Positions 37,621 to 50,739 of a stretch of 64,000 nt of DNA are shown piece after piece (positions within the stretch are counted from its first letter, which is position 1; each line of letters starts with the position of its first letter). The notes below the pieces were generated by a model that ran no database searches, was not told the origin of the DNA, and saw only the letters and a list, made by a program, of their open reading frames with translations. The position numbers were made by a program, and so were the translations under genes. Origin of the DNA: Gigantopelta aegis (lineage: Eukaryota > Mollusca > Gastropoda > Neomphalida > Peltospiridae). Location of the stretch: the NCBI RefSeq assembly GCF_016097555.1, contig NC_054702.1, forward strand, positions 79,837,997 through 79,901,996, read 5' to 3'.

Positions 37621-38591
37621 CAGTAGAATCTCATTGGCTCGAACACCCAACGGTCAACCTACCGGTATTCTCAAATCAAGAACAATGTCCCGATTTTTTT
37701 TTCTATTGAACCTTTATTTTGGTGCTGATTGGTCGAATACCCCTGGGGTCGAAAAGAAGCTTTTTCTCGAACCAGTTTATTGGTCCAAACTGTAAAATTA
37801 AACATATTTAGCTCGAACGACTAAGTCTATCTGAAGAAATACAAAAAAATATTTATGTACGAATTTTTCATCGACCCTTTCACGTCAGTCACAAAGTAAG
37901 ATATTATAAATTTGGAAGTGGAATGAATTAATCCTAGATCATATGCCGGCTTATCATGTTGTTTATTCAGCATCTGTCGGTAATTATCTTTCTAGTACAG
38001 ACAATTGTACTACGATAATTGTTAGCTGAATGAACCTTGCATGTAACACCAATCAATTGGTGAGCCTAGTCAGGCCTTGCCAGTTTACTTTAATAATTTT
38101 AATCGCTATTTTACGCATGAGAGTCGGCATATTTTGATTTTAACTTGAAATACAGGAGAGATCACTGTAATGTAGTGATTGCAACAATAACAGGTAAAGG
38201 GCCTCCGCCTGTGCTTCATGCACTTTCATTTTTTTTCAACATTGTCACTATGTCGTGAAAGATTCTACAACAGCATAATAAAGAAATATTTTTTTAATTA
38301 ATAAATATTTATAAATACAGACTACCAGTGTGTTTATTATTTGTTTATTTAACAGTAATAAATAATAGTTACAAATATGTTATCTCATCCGACATTTGAC
38401 GGCGACATCGTTACTCATGAATCAATCGGACCATCTCACCCAAGCCAGTTTTATGGAAATATGCGAGGTGTTCCGATTGATTTTTGTGTTACAGAAGCAC
38501 CCGACAATGGCCAAATGCATGGTTCGAACTACCAGATGGGTCGAACAGACTTGGATGCACCGACAGTGTTCGAGCCAATGAGATTCTACTG
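37621..38591 (+). mobile_element. Non-autonomous pogo/Tigger-like element
   Basis: Perfect 26-bp inverted ends beginning CAGTAGAATCTCATTGGCTC and ending GAGATTCTACTG. CAGT-type ends with repeated TCGAAC motifs inside are typical of pogo-like elements. It is 971 bp with no transposase frame. TA sequence follows on the right; the left flank is a TA/CA tract, so the target TA cannot be read exactly. Confidence 0.85.

Positions 38592-38647
<56 letters not shown>
38592..38647. repeat. (TA)n(CA)n microsatellite
   Basis: Uninterrupted TA units followed by about 14 CA units. Confidence 0.97.
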
Positions 38648-38651
<4 letters not shown>

Positions 38652-40133
38652 ACATACCTTTAACATCTGACTTGTCAAGTTAATTGTTTTGTACTTGAAG
38701 CGTACCTGCTGTTACATAATTGAATAACTGATAGGTAATCTTGTGTTCATAGATACCACTATCTGAAAGACGGTTCTGGCATCTAAAAATATGCACACTA
38801 TCAATGACCAGACTTCACAACAGACTCCAGACAGCCGTCATTTACGACTGGAGCTAGAACATTCTTAAAATATCCAGTCTTCTGAATAACATACTACAAT
38901 GAAACACTCTAATTGCAATGCCTAACACCTAACATGCTACTACTAAACCCAGCCTCATGGCAACAATATAAAAATAAATGATAATGACGCCTCAAATCAT
39001 TTATAAATTTAGTACCTATATTAATAACTCTAATAAACTGATAAATATATCACTTTTGACTGGTATTTTTTCACGTCAGGTTTCATTATTTTCAAGGAAG
39101 ATCAAACCTCCTTTTTTGTTTTGTGCATGTGATAGTGTGTGCATGCATATGTGCATAGATCACCATCCACGATAAAGTATGTATATAGAACTTTGTAACC
39201 GATGATTTAAAGATCAGATTTGTATTGGTTACAAATAGTCATTGAGCATCTTTTTCTTCTTTAACATTTTTATACTAGTCTTTATATTTCTTCTATCTGA
39301 AACATAATTACGCTGACACGAACTGTAATAAATATCTAATAAAGGCCAAGATCATAAAATGCCACAAACTGATATCATGCATACACCATATAGACCTCAC
39401 AAGTTGCTTCCATCAATGTAATAGGTATATGTTAAGAGAGCAGTAAAGTCTATACCATAGCCACTAAAACAGACAGCACCACAAGGCTGGAATTCCAATC
39501 TGATACAGTGATAGGCAGTGTAGTTTCTGAATACTACCTGCCAATAGAATCAAATGCAATTTATACAAGTCAAACTCACAAGAAATGGGTACGTACATGC
39601 AGCCACGAACATAATGTTCAAAAGAAAATAATCAAGTACAATAATATGGTATGCACTTAGGATTTTTAAAAAAGAATTTGTCAATTGTGCCAGTCAATGT
39701 CAGTTCACAATGTATTGCTCATGTAAATTTTGTATGGCCAGAATTCTCAGCAAAGTATTATATACTTGAATTGTATTTTAACAACCTGTGTTATCATTAT
39801 TATTTTATCATATTATCTTACAAACAATACCACCACCACCATACAAGCAAAGAGACACAGCACGTTTCATGGTTTGATTAGTCATACACTGTAAAATGAG
39901 CTTCATGATTTGTGAATGACCACAATGATTGGCCATTTACTAGACTTGGGATATTCCATGGCATAGGACATGAGCATTTGTGGATATAAACTATTTACAG
40001 CATGAGTTTACATGAGGAAAGACTGTTCCCAATGAAAGGTCAATAAACATGAACTAACACTGACTTATGTGTCAGACTTTCTAATAATGACCTCCAAGGC
40101 ACATTGCAGGGATTGATTCCAATTCTATAAATA
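38648..40133. other. Unassigned DNA
   Basis: No supported gene or repeat boundary. Confidence 0.4.
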
Positions 40134-40281
40134 CAGTGGAAGAAACTCCATAACCAGACACCAACCTGACCAAGTAAAAAGTCTGGTTTTAAGTGGTATC
40201 TGGTTTAGATATATCTCTACTGTATGGATATTTAAAAATGGACTGTGAAAAATGTTCACTTTTGAATTCCGGTTTCACTAT
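40134..40281 (+). mobile_element. Short pogo-like MITE, diverged
   Basis: CAGTGGAAGAAACTCCATAA at the left, GGTTTCACTA at the right, and internal TCTGGTTTTAAGTGG. It is related to 58655-58811 and to the ends of 48047-48905. Confidence 0.65.
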
Positions 40282-40956
40282 GTTTTAGAACCATGGATGG
40301 AGATTAAAAGTCAATTTGCCAAATTGCCATTTTGTGAGTTACATAATGTTTAGCTTAGAAAACTCAGTGAATTTTGAACTTTAAATACATTTTATTTTTC
40401 CAACTGTTACTTGTAAATATTTAATCCTTTGCAAATGGCATGTTGAGATGGCCAAGTATGAAGGCTATAAACATTTAAGCTTAACACCATGGACAAAGAT
40501 AATAAATCTTTGATTTCATCTCCTGTCAGAGAACCTCCCAGCAGGAGGTAAACGTGTGTCAAGAAGCATAATAAATTGCACATCAGAACTAGGAAAACAT
40601 TTTTTGCTTTAATACTTGTATTAATAATTAAATAATTATCTAAAACAAATATGAAAATAAAAAATAAAAAAGATTAGAAAAATTAACTACATTAATTTAT
40701 TGCTTGAAGAACAACTGAAAGAACCAGTTGTTAAAATTTATATACATTAAGACAATTTTTTTTAGCAATTTGGTAAAATGTGACAAAATAAAAGAACACT
40801 TACGAATTTGAAAGCGAAATCAAACACCAGATTTAATTTGTCATGCATCATTCGTCAGTATAAGTTACAGATGATTTTCATTATAAAATGTACCTTACTT
40901 TTAAAGTACAATGCACTACTATCATTGAACAAATAAGGCTGGTAAAAAATACATTA
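40282..40956. other. Unassigned AT-rich DNA
   Basis: No supported gene or repeat structure. Confidence 0.4.
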
Positions 40957-40962
40957 CCTAAT

Positions 40963-41215
40963 CAGAGCTTCTAGAATTTTTTTTATAAAATCCACTAGCC
41001 ATGGGATCAGTGATTTACAAAATGTACTAGCCACGAATAAAATTCACTAGCCCTACTTTATTTTAAGTTAATACAATTTTACTAAATAATAGTAATAATC
41101 AGATATGTCACCTAAAGAGGGAGATAGAGCTTAAAAACACTAACATTTGGGGTAGGGGCAGGATATTCAAAATCACTAGCCACAGGAATGGGGCTACCAT
41201 AATCTAGAAGCCCTG
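40963..41215 (+). mobile_element. CAGAGCTTCTAGA MITE with 6-bp target duplication
   Basis: Inverted ends CAGAGCTTCTAGA and TCTAGAAGCCCTG bound 253 bp. CCTAAT flanks both sides (40957-40962 and 41216-41221). A decayed copy lies inverted at 13301-13620. Confidence 0.88.
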
Positions 41216-41221
41216 CCTAAT

Positions 41222-42467
41222 TCAAATATTGCTTAAACTACTTATAGGTGCCCGGTACGGCAAAAAAAAAGTTTTAAAATCAGGTAACTTGTTTCTTTTT
41301 CGTATAACCCATTATGACCATATAAACTATATCTTCAATTTAATGCGCAAATGAAAAATGGGTTATGCAAAACTAGACATGCACGAAATGATTGTTCTCA
41401 CAATTTTCAGTGGACAAACAATTCATCTTTACAGTAAAACAATAATAATGTAACTTAATCATGAGTGAAACCCAAACTTCGGGACAAGAGGATGTTAAAA
41501 ATAGAAGGATCGAGATTTAAATATGCAATATTTCCTGTAAAGGATCCCCTTGAGACTGGCTGTCCTCCTATAGATAGAGCACTAGATCTCCTATAGACAA
41601 AGCACTAGATAGAGTCATGGAATCAACCACCATTCTACCAAATGCCCATTCCACTGCATTGTGCAGAGATACGGCCCTGACCACATACCGGTATTATGGT
41701 TTTGTTGTAAGATCAAATCAAGACATGGTGTGGTATAAAACAATTTTTTTTAGGTGTATATATACATCACCCAGGTATAATGTGAAGAACCCAGGCTATG
41801 GATGGAGACAGTTGGCCTCACAAGAGATGCCTGATGGCATACACTTAAGCTCTTGGAATATATCACTACAGTACAGAGTGATAGACTACCCACACATCAA
41901 TCAACCAGTTCAAGCCTGCATGGGTCAGAGGAAATGAATAATGTACAATGTGTGAATACAAACACAAAGAAAAGCTCAACTTAAACCTTTACATGTCCAT
42001 ACCAGCACATATTTTTGTTTTTTATTGTAATAATATTCTGACCAATTTACAAAAAGTTAACTTATTAATACCATGTATTTGGAGAAATCTTCTACTACTA
42101 TAAAGCCACCATGATTATGCTATATTATGGAAACATGAAAATCAATCTGTATGAGATGAGCATTTGTTTTCACATCAATAGACTTTTCACTCTGATTCAG
42201 GCATCGAAACAAGCATCGAATCTGGTAAATCATGTTCAGGTTACCATAAAATACAGAACTGGTAACCTATAGATAATCACACATTTATATTTCCATTAAT
42301 ACAACTATAAATCCCCTCACAGATACGCTGATAAAGTTTGTTATTCATTCATGTCACTGTTCTCACTGTGCACACTGGTACTGTGTATCTAAATAACACT
42401 GAACTGATCAAAACTAAAGTCGTGTAGTTTTAGTTTAATAAGATTTTGTGAAGAATCAAATACCATT
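41222..42467. other. Unassigned DNA
   Basis: A 106-codon plus-strand open frame (41617-41937) has no recognisable domain and no splice or homology support, so I leave it uncalled. Confidence 0.35.
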
Positions 42468-42473
42468 CTCAAC

Positions 42474-42729
42474 CAGGGTTAGCTCTGGGTCAGCAGAACA
42501 TTTCTCCAAGTTATCAATCATACTTCAAAAACTGCAGAAACCCGGTTATTTTACAACAAAACATCATTTATTTCATGAAATTATTTCTCCAAATTATCAA
42601 GCATACTTCAAAAACTACAGAAACCCGGTTATTTTACAACAAAACATCATTTATTTCATGAAATTATTTTGCCAAATTAAAATAAAATTCACCAATTAGC
42701 GAATTTGGCGAGTGCCAGAGCTAGCCCTG
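42474..42729 (+). mobile_element. CAGGGTTAGCTCTGG MITE with internal duplication
   Basis: Inverted ends CAGGGTTAGCTCTGG and CCAGAGCTAGCCCTG bound 256 bp. CTCAAC flanks both ends (42468-42473 and 42730-42735). Inside, an 83-bp unit is tandemly duplicated (42503-42668). A second, interrupted copy is at about 45294-45891. Confidence 0.9.
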
Positions 42730-42735
42730 CTCAAC

Positions 42736-43197
42736 TTTCTTGACATGTGGTAAGCTCCTATTAACTTGAATAACCGTCCTAGACTTATTTCTATGTCTGT
42801 AATCCATACATAAATCTAGTCTCAAGTAATGAAATGAATTGAATCAAGTCTGTTTTATTTTACAAGGTATATTTTGGATAATTGATGCAAAATACAGGAA
42901 TTTATTAACTCTGTATATTTTACCAATGTATAATATTGTGGAGATTGCAAATAAATAATATAAAATAGTAATACTTGTGTACACTGAAGCAATGATGTAC
43001 CGGTATACTTCATCTTCAGCACTTTCACAAAAGATTAGCAGCATATTAATATACTCACATGCAAAATAATTAATGGTTAATTTGCATGACAAATGAATGG
43101 TGTTTTCTTTAAATGATTAACGACACATTTATGTAAATATTATGGTTACATGTGATTATTCTAATATTCAAACACACTAGGTGCAATAACAATACAT
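42736..43197. other. Unassigned AT-rich DNA
   Basis: No supported gene or repeat structure. Confidence 0.4.
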
Positions 43198-43243
43198 GTC
43201 TGTCTGTCTGTCTGTCTCTGTCTCTCTCTGTCTCTCTCTCTCT
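43198..43243. repeat. TGTC / TC microsatellite
   Basis: (TGTC)n passing into TCTCTCTG and TCTC units. Confidence 0.95.
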
Positions 43244-43389
43244 CACCTTCAATATTCAAATTTTGTGTGTGTAGATCATGTCCATAAATTTATGGAATTG
43301 CACTTAGGGCCTACCTCTGTTCCTTAGCAGTATGCACTTCACTACTCTCATTTAATATAATACACTTACAAAAATAGCCATTACTTTTC

Positions 43390-43452
43390 CCAGGACAGCA
43401 TGCTTGAACCTTAATTGGATATAAGCACGAAAATAACTTGAAATGAAATGGT
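43390..43452 (+). mobile_element. Tail fragment of the second SINE family
   Basis: CCAGGACAGCATGCTTGAAC, CTTAATTGGATATAAGCACG and an AAATGAAATG tail, as in the complete copy at 60985. Confidence 0.8.
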
Positions 43453-45293
43453 AAATTACTTTTGGTCAAAGCAATTTTTTAATTTTGTATGCAATGCTTT
43501 CTTCTAGAACAGAAGTGAAATAAACTATGCATGACTGGGATGAACTAATGTCAAGGGGATTGTCAATTGAATGGGGAGACCAGAATGCAAATATTTAGGG
43601 CTACATTTTTAACACAGGCCAAAGGAGACCAAAGAAGATCACCATGATCATGGCAAACAGCTGTGGTGAAACAATTTCTCCACTGCATTAACTTGTCACG
43701 ACAATAATTTTAAAAAATCAAATCTGCTTAAGGCTGTTGCAAAGAAAAACATGAATTCACAGCCATAACTCACTGGAAACTGGGTAATATCCATAGAATA
43801 CTACTGTCTACACGTAGAGCTACAATCTACACAAGTGATATGTTATTTTCTCATGGTCAACCAACCTACTCTCACCACAATCACCCGAGTTCCTATAGGC
43901 CTCAAACAGGACTACCATTATACAAATTAAAAAAATTATTATTATTTACTTAACTACTCTTTCAATGTACAATTCTCTGTGAAATTAGCAGGGTTTTTGC
44001 AGTGGTATGAGGGTAAAATGACATACCCTAAAATCTTAGCAATTAATGGATATAGCCTGTGTAACATAAAGAATACTAAACAAGTTTCCATGAGAGACTG
44101 TGTTTGTATTACGAGTGTGGTTTCAACTGCACATCACGAATGATGTACAATTTAAAACACATAAGTTGTAATATAAATTACCGCCATTAGGAACGAGTAT
44201 AATATTCTGTTTATTACACTGCACATCCATGAACAAAATGAGATAGAAATACTTCCAACAACAAAACAAGACATGGGAATGCAAAGACTAAGACCATGGA
44301 AGATGATACCACTTATCGAAATGATGTCATTTAATTAGCAGTTATTTATCAATGAAATTTTGCATTCCTATACCGAAATCTCTCAATACTATAAATGTAT
44401 CCAAGGCTAAACAGTATTAAAATACATGTATTTGGTTAAATTATGCAGATAACTTAAACTATTTAATAAGACTACCAGGGAGGTACAAGATATTTTATAA
44501 GCCCATCAGCACTTTGATGGAAAACACACAAATTATTGCTTTAAACAATATTTTTTCCATATTTTTATTTTTGGTGGTAGGGACTGGTCGGCTTAGGATC
44601 TTTTATATGAATCGATCAGGAAGATTTCACCTGGACATGGTTAAAGAGCAGTAATGTTTGAAAAGTAGGTTGTGGTGGCCTAGTTATGCAGGGAACATTT
44701 TGTTCAGTATCGCATCACAATTCGCTACACAAGTTTCAGAAATCACTACACAATTTTAAAACATTAAATGGTTGTTGTTAATCAATTTTCAAATGACTAG
44801 AAATATTGCTAATCAAGATTTTGAAACCAAAATGTTCCCTGTTATGGTATGTGACACACCAGTATCCCAAGTTGTACCTGCATACAAGGTTTGATAATTA
44901 TTATATGAATTAATAAGAAAGATATTCCCAAGAAAAAAAAAGTTTATGTACCATAATAAAACCCATCCAAAACAGGTGTATAAAATTTGACAGCAAGAAT
45001 TTTTCTGATTATAAAAGTATGAATTGAAAGTACAAAATACATGCTTTTTGTATGATGCTCTATGCGGTGTCATACTGTGCGGCACCAACTGATCAGCTGA
45101 TCAAAAGTCAAGATATGTCAAAGGATGTATCATACACCGTGTGGGAGACAGAATAATATCAAATGGGTATCTCCACCATTATGGCGTAGTAAATTTAATT
45201 GTTTGACAGATAAAAGGAAGGGAATTGCTATGCATGCTATTCACATTGTGACAAAGTAATATATGTGGAAAATATGACTGAATTCCAAACTAG
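43453..45293. other. Mostly unassigned DNA
   Basis: It holds a fragment of the 21044 MITE family at 43991-44037 (reverse orientation) and a short SINE-like scrap near 44595-44620. No gene is supported. Confidence 0.45.
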
Positions 45294-45891
45294 CAAGGGC
45301 ACGTTATCCGAGCTAAGCGAGCAGAACATTTTAACAAATTTATATCAAATTAACAAAATTGCAGAAACCCAGTTATTTTCTAACACAATATCCAACAAGC
45401 ATTCTGAATGTACTGCTAAAGCAATACATGTCCCAACAAATACAAGGCCCAACAATTTTTCATATCTCTTAAGTTCAGGGCCATAACTCTGACAAAAATA
45501 GGTATGTCGCCATGAAATTCAAACTTGATCCGTATCAGTACTTGATAAAGCTACACAGTCTGTACACACAAATTTTAGATTGATATCTTGAGGTATTGTG
45601 CAAAAAATGTCCGGAAAACAAATGTGGATAAGACGGACTGGCAGAAGGACGGAGATGAAACCTATAGTGCCCTCCGATTAGACCAGTAGGAAGGAAAGAA
45701 AGAAAGAAAAGTGGAGCACTGGCTGGAACGAGAAATAGCCCAATGGGCCCACCGATAGGAATTGATCCAAGACCGACCACGCATCAAGTGAATGCTTTAC
45801 CACTGTGCTACATCCCGCCCAATGGACCAGTAGGAGCCTAATAAAATCTGCCAACTGTTTATAATATTTACAAGTGCCAGAGGCAGCCCTG
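45294..45891 (+). mobile_element. Interrupted copy of the CAGGG...CCCTG MITE
   Basis: The left part (GAGCAGAACATTTTAACAAA, then TTGCAGAAACCCAGTTATTT) and the right end (GTGCCAGAGGCAGCCCTG) match 42474-42729. The middle holds other sequence, including the SINE at 45692. Confidence 0.65.
45692..45824 (-). mobile_element. 5'-part SINE with 11-bp target duplication
   Basis: Minus-oriented: tRNA-like head with GTAGCACAGTGGTAAAGCAT (A box) and a B box near GGATCAATTCC, ending in an AAGAAAG-type tail. GACCAGTAGGA flanks it exactly (45681-45691 and 45825-45835). It sits inside the interrupted MITE, so it is the younger insertion. Confidence 0.88.
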
Positions 45892-45954
45892 TTTATTTTT
45901 ACTACATACCCTGTAATTATTTTCTAGCAAAGAACTTGATTAGAAATATATATA

Positions 45955-47455
45955 CTGAACAAAAAAAGAAACTTCCGATTTGTACATATAGTATTTGTTG
46001 TGTTAAAGAATTCATTGTGTAATGAAATTATACAGGTAGTATTAGCCTTGAGCTGTATTATCAGGATTCATGAATTTTATCAATTATTTTTGCACTGTTA
46101 ATCGTCGACAACGTGAAATTCAATTTGCACGTGCATGCATGGTTCAACATGTCCCATGTAGTATTCGGTCAATTTGTTTTACTTGTCTTACTGACACTGT
46201 TGTCAAGTGAACGAAAACGCTTCAAAAAAAGAGAAGAAATTAAAGTTTTTTTACATTGTAGCATTTTTAGTATGCCAAGAATACCCAATAATTTACACGA
46301 ACGGGTGATTGGCATGCTTGATGCTGGCATGTTGACAGAAGACGTTGCAAGGCATGTTGGGAGTTCTAGTCGAGCGATACGAAATCTTCGTGTAAGATTT
46401 TGAATGACAGGAAGTATCAACGACTTGCCACGTCGTGGACGTCCGCTTGTTACAACACGTGGTCAAGACCGCTATATCATGAACATGCATTTGCGCAATC
46501 AATTCCAAACTGCCACTGCTACTGCTGCTAACACACCTGGGCTTCATAATAACCAAATCAGTAGGCAAACTGTTCGTAATCGTCTGCGGGTGAACGGTGT
46601 ACATGCACGACGTCTTTACGTCGGATACGTTTTAATGCAACGTCATCGTCTAAATTGGGCACGTGTACACACTCGTTGGATACAGCAACGCTGGAATACC
46701 GTTCTTTTTTCGGATGAATCCAGGTTTTCTTTATAATGTGGTGATGGCAGGGTGCGCGTCTACCGTAGGAGAAATGAACGCTATGCTGACTGTTGTGTTC
46801 TTGAACGAGATCGTTTCGGGGGTGGGGGTTGTGTCATGGTCTGGGCAGCCATTGCCCATGGTTATCGTTCACCACTAGTCGTCATTGATGACAATTTAAA
46901 TGCTCAACGTTACTGCGATGACATTCTTGCTCATCACGTCATTCCTCTGTTCCATAACAACGCCAACATCTCGATTTTTCAGCATGATAATGCCCTCTCA
47001 TACAGCTAGAGACACTGTAAATTTTCTTAGGACAAATAACATTGATTTCATTGATGACTGGCCCGGTAAAAGTCCTGATCTCAACCCCATCGAGCATGTC
47101 TGGGATAGTCTGGACAGACGATTGAGGCGTCGTCCCAACCCATCCGCTAACGTCAACGAACTTCGTCAAGCGCTCATTTAGGAATGGAACAATATTCCAC
47201 AGGCAGAAATAAACACTTTAATCAGTTCTATGCGCCTGCGATGCACTGCCGTGGTCAATTCAAGAGGTGGTCATACCCGTTATTAAGCGGGTGGTGTTTT
47301 TTTAAAACCCCTACCACACTTCCAGTTTCTGTTAACCTATGGCCACGATGAATCATGGAATACTCTTTAAACGCATATATAACAATTATTCCCCCGGTTT
47401 GTTTTCATCAAGTTATGTTCAAGCAAAGTTAGCGGAAGTTTCGTATTTTGTTCAG
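45955..47455 (+). mobile_element. Tc1/mariner element, full length but dead
   Basis: 1501 bp with inverted ends CTGAACAAAAAAAGAAACTT and its counterpart at 47455, each bordered by a TA dinucleotide as expected for Tc1/mariner target duplication. It contains one decayed DD34E transposase gene. The arms agree over about 23 bp apart from two or three changes. Confidence 0.93.
46272..47286 (+). pseudogene. Tc1-type DD34E transposase, pseudogene
   Basis: The ATG at 46272 starts MPRIPNNLHERVIGMLDAGM, a paired-type helix-turn-helix, followed by the GRP motif RRGRPLVTT. The catalytic core is visible: FSDESRF, then HDNA, then SPDLNPIEHVWD, with 34 residues between the second Asp and the Glu as in Tc1. 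The frame is broken by TGA at 46401, TAA at 46734, a roughly 2-nt deletion near 46997, and TAG at 47179; the TGA and TAG fit C-to-T decay. The normal end would be TAA at 47284-47286. The copy cannot make transposase. Confidence 0.93.
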
Positions 47456-48046
47456 TATATATTATGGAGTTTTATAAAACGAATTAACTTTGTAGTGTCA
47501 ATAAAAACTGCAATGCCTGAATTGCCCTGAGGACCAAATAAGTTTCTAGTCTAAATTACTAGTTAAAACCAGGTAAATCAATTTATCCTTCATTAAAATC
47601 TGTATTCAATCTAAGGGTATTTAATGCATTAAAACAAAGACATCAACACAGTATCAATTATATACCAGAGTTCACAACCCACAAGAATCATCAATGTATA
47701 GCCAGAGGTTGAAGAAGTGATTACTTTGAAGTCTCTGGAGAAAGAGTTGTTTACCCTTACTAGCAGTGTCTGTGACAGAATAAGATATTACCACTGACAA
47801 ATCACTGGAGGTTTGATATTTCCATTGTGACCATGCTGCAGATTGCATGGCTGCTATCATCTAATTAATTCTCAAGATGGATTCTGCTATTTCCAGTCAA
47901 CAAATATCTTTCAGATGAGATAGCAGTTCTATATAAAGTATAAGATAACTAGTTTCCTGTATATTACATAATAGTAACAGTGTTTTATAAACATCAGTTC
48001 AGGCAAACATACACACTTAAAATACATCTATATTTACAAGCATATA
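47456..48046. other. Unassigned DNA
   Basis: No supported gene. It ends in the TA flanking the next element. Confidence 0.4.
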
Positions 48047-48731
48047 CAGTGAAACCCCTCAAGACCAGACCATCTCTAAACCGGAATTATCTCAAAACCG
48101 AGTTGTGAATTATGAGTCTTAATTTTAACACTAAAGTGTACCTCTCTAAACTTAACACCTGACGAATAATTCAGTACCAAACTCTTTATTTAGTGCAAAT
48201 TGTACCTATCAAAAGCAGACAATCAGACCACTTTCAGTGGTGCCACTAACTGTTTCGTTTATTGTCACTTCGCCGTCTTCAGCCAGATTACCTGACTGTG
48301 AATATAGCTAATGTAAAATGCACATGCTCAGGTTAACCATTAGATGTGTAATCACTGTTACAATTGACTGGATACAGTTGGCAACTAACAGTTAAGCAAT
48401 TAAAGATCAAGTGACAGCTTTGATATCCTTCATAAACATGAGTATAGCTTGCTTTAAGGATCGACAAAACAACGATGAATTTAATCCACTGTCTTCCTGC
48501 TGTTTGAATTTGATTTTGTTTTAAAATTGTTTATTTAGCAAAATATAGTAGATATAAGTATTGTTGATTTTTCATCGTCGAAAAGATGTGAGTAGTGCTT
48601 CATTGCCCCATAGATTTTCAAAAAGGAACCACTTGATAATATACATAAAATCATTAAAAGTTTTAAAATTATATAAGCAAACGTTAAACTACTCAAAGGT
48701 TCTTTCTTGAATTATCTGTTGGATGCATCTT

Positions 48732-48773
<42 letters not shown>

Positions 48774-48905
48774 AAACATGAATAGGACACCAACAGAAAC
48801 ACACAACACAGTACAACAGTAGCTTTAATATTGATCAATGCAAAACCCTGAAAACCAGACAAAATACTTGGTCCCATGGATGTCCGGTTTAGAGGGGTTT
48901 CACTG
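48047..48905 (+). mobile_element. Pogo-like MITE
   Basis: Inverted ends CAGTGAAACCCCTC and GAGGGGTTTCACTG, with the following CCAGAC / GTCCGG also mirrored. TA flanks both ends (48045-48046 and 48906-48907). It is 859 bp with a (TA)n tract at 48736-48769 and no transposase. Confidence 0.88.
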
Positions 48906-48907
48906 TA

Positions 48908-49945
48908 TATATAAATGCAAAGCAATGCATCTGTAAACCCAACTAATTGCCCATAACTGCCAGCTGCCAAGCCGCTAAAATGGTCCATATACATCAGCCA
49001 TTAGGACATTTTGTCTGTAACCTATACTTAACAAACTTTTACATGAAAGGGGGGGGGGGGGGGGGGGGGAGAGAAGAGATAATGCTTGAATATCATTATA
49101 CTGATACAATGATTGTTCAATTTGTGCTTTAAAAAAAATTAAAAAAATTGTGTGCATCTTATATGTATACTCATTATGTTCCTTGTGCAATGGTAATCAC
49201 TCACCTGATGCTTTATGAAGAGAGTAATTTATCATTTGCCTGGAAACAATATTTTACATTTAAATCGGAATTTGGCTCTTTTTTTGTTATATCCCTAAGC
49301 TAAGAATATACCCCTCTAAAATCATGTAAGAATGTCATCATACACTTAGCAATACATCCACTATTTCCCATGTCATTATGACAGAATTTGAACAATATTA
49401 TTTTAATTTTTGACTATGTATGTTTCTTTGGTTTGGTATTAAATACTAGATAGAAAATCATCTGTTAGCATTGGTGTTAAGTGGCATTCTCACTATAATG
49501 TAATTTTTCTGTTGTGATTTGTTGGCCCTCCAAAAATCAGAATGTTTAACACCTCATAAAAGCGACTCAAATCATATCATTTGGGAAGACGTTACATCAT
49601 AAGATCCTGTGATATCAAACAAAGCTAACAAATTTAAATACAATTTGTAGGAAACATAAATTTGCATTAAAATAAAGAAAAAATCAATATTATGTAATAA
49701 ATCAATTATTGACAATAACAGGGTTTTTTGACAGACGAAATCTGGACATTTTGACATCGCAAAGTTACAAAACTCCTGACGGTTGAACACAATCAATGTG
49801 ATTTAATTGGATCAGAGCTTACAATTTGTCATAAAAAATACTGGACATATTCTAATCGTTACGACTTCCATATGTGTCATATAAGACTAATGTCGTTAAA
49901 ATTTAGGTGATCTATCATAATGATTTGATCATATAATAAAATGTT
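48908..49945. other. Unassigned DNA
   Basis: It contains a G-tract at 49049-49070. No gene or repeat boundary otherwise recognised. Confidence 0.4.
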
Positions 49946-50739
49946 TTTTACATATTAATCACTAATACACAAATAACAGGAACCCGTCAGCACCCCCTTT
50001 CAATAATGTCCCAGTTAAATACTAAGGTCGACAACACTCACTTTTTGGACCCTTGTTTTGGCTTCGTATACAATAAATAAAACATATCCAACCATTTTTT
50101 TTTTTTATATGATACAACTGACAAAAGGTACTTTTTATTTCATTCATCTTTTAAAACTTAAAATTAATATTTTGTCCAGAATTATATATAAAAAAAAACC
50201 CAACCTGTAAACAGCCGTATCTGCTTGTTATAGAAATTTGACAAGGGTCAAGGTTAGTAGACCATTAATTTTTTATAATTTTAATATGGCGAAGCATTGT
50301 CATAATATAGCTAATTTTGAATTTGAATGACATCACTTTGCATGTCCTTACAATAACCGTAAACTGGGTATACGACGTTTCCTTTTCAAGAATATTGCAA
50401 AAATACAAAATTGCAATAGAATTTTTTTTGTTTGCACATCACTAATGCACCTGAATGTGTTTGAACAAAAGCTTGCGATTAAAAAATTGTAACTTTTACA
50501 CAATATGGATTTCAAGTGAAATTATGGTTAGATATGCTATATTTATTGTATACAAAGCCAAAACAAGGGTGCGAAAAGTGACTGTCGTCAACCGTAACAG
50601 GTTTCTTCCTGTTGTGTGTGTATTAGTGATTAATATGTGAAATGTTTTTTATTAGGGAACTTAAAAATTATTGATAAAGAGCATCATAACTGTCCAAATG
50701 TCTGTCTTGCTCTCTTATGATCAGAGTACTTGGGCTAGA
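49946..50739. mobile_element. Older partial relative of the 50893 foldback element
   Basis: The left segment (ACATATTAATCACTAATACA, later CCCTTGTTTTGGCTTCGTAT) is an inverted match of about 50525-50642. The right end, TGTCCAAATGTCTGTCTTGC then CAGAGTACTTGGGCTA, is a diverged form of the 53764 terminus. The outer left end is not found, so the copy is incomplete or decayed. No RecQ-like sequence is seen inside it. Confidence 0.75.

Noticed and set aside
37621-38591. Plus-strand frame at the right end of the pogo-like element as a transposase remnant
   Set aside because: The peptide shows no DDE or helix-turn-helix signature and runs into TIR and microsatellite sequence.
41617-41937. 106-codon plus-strand open frame
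   Set aside because: No recognisable domain, no splice sites in phase, and no similarity I can name; this length arises by chance in 64 kb.
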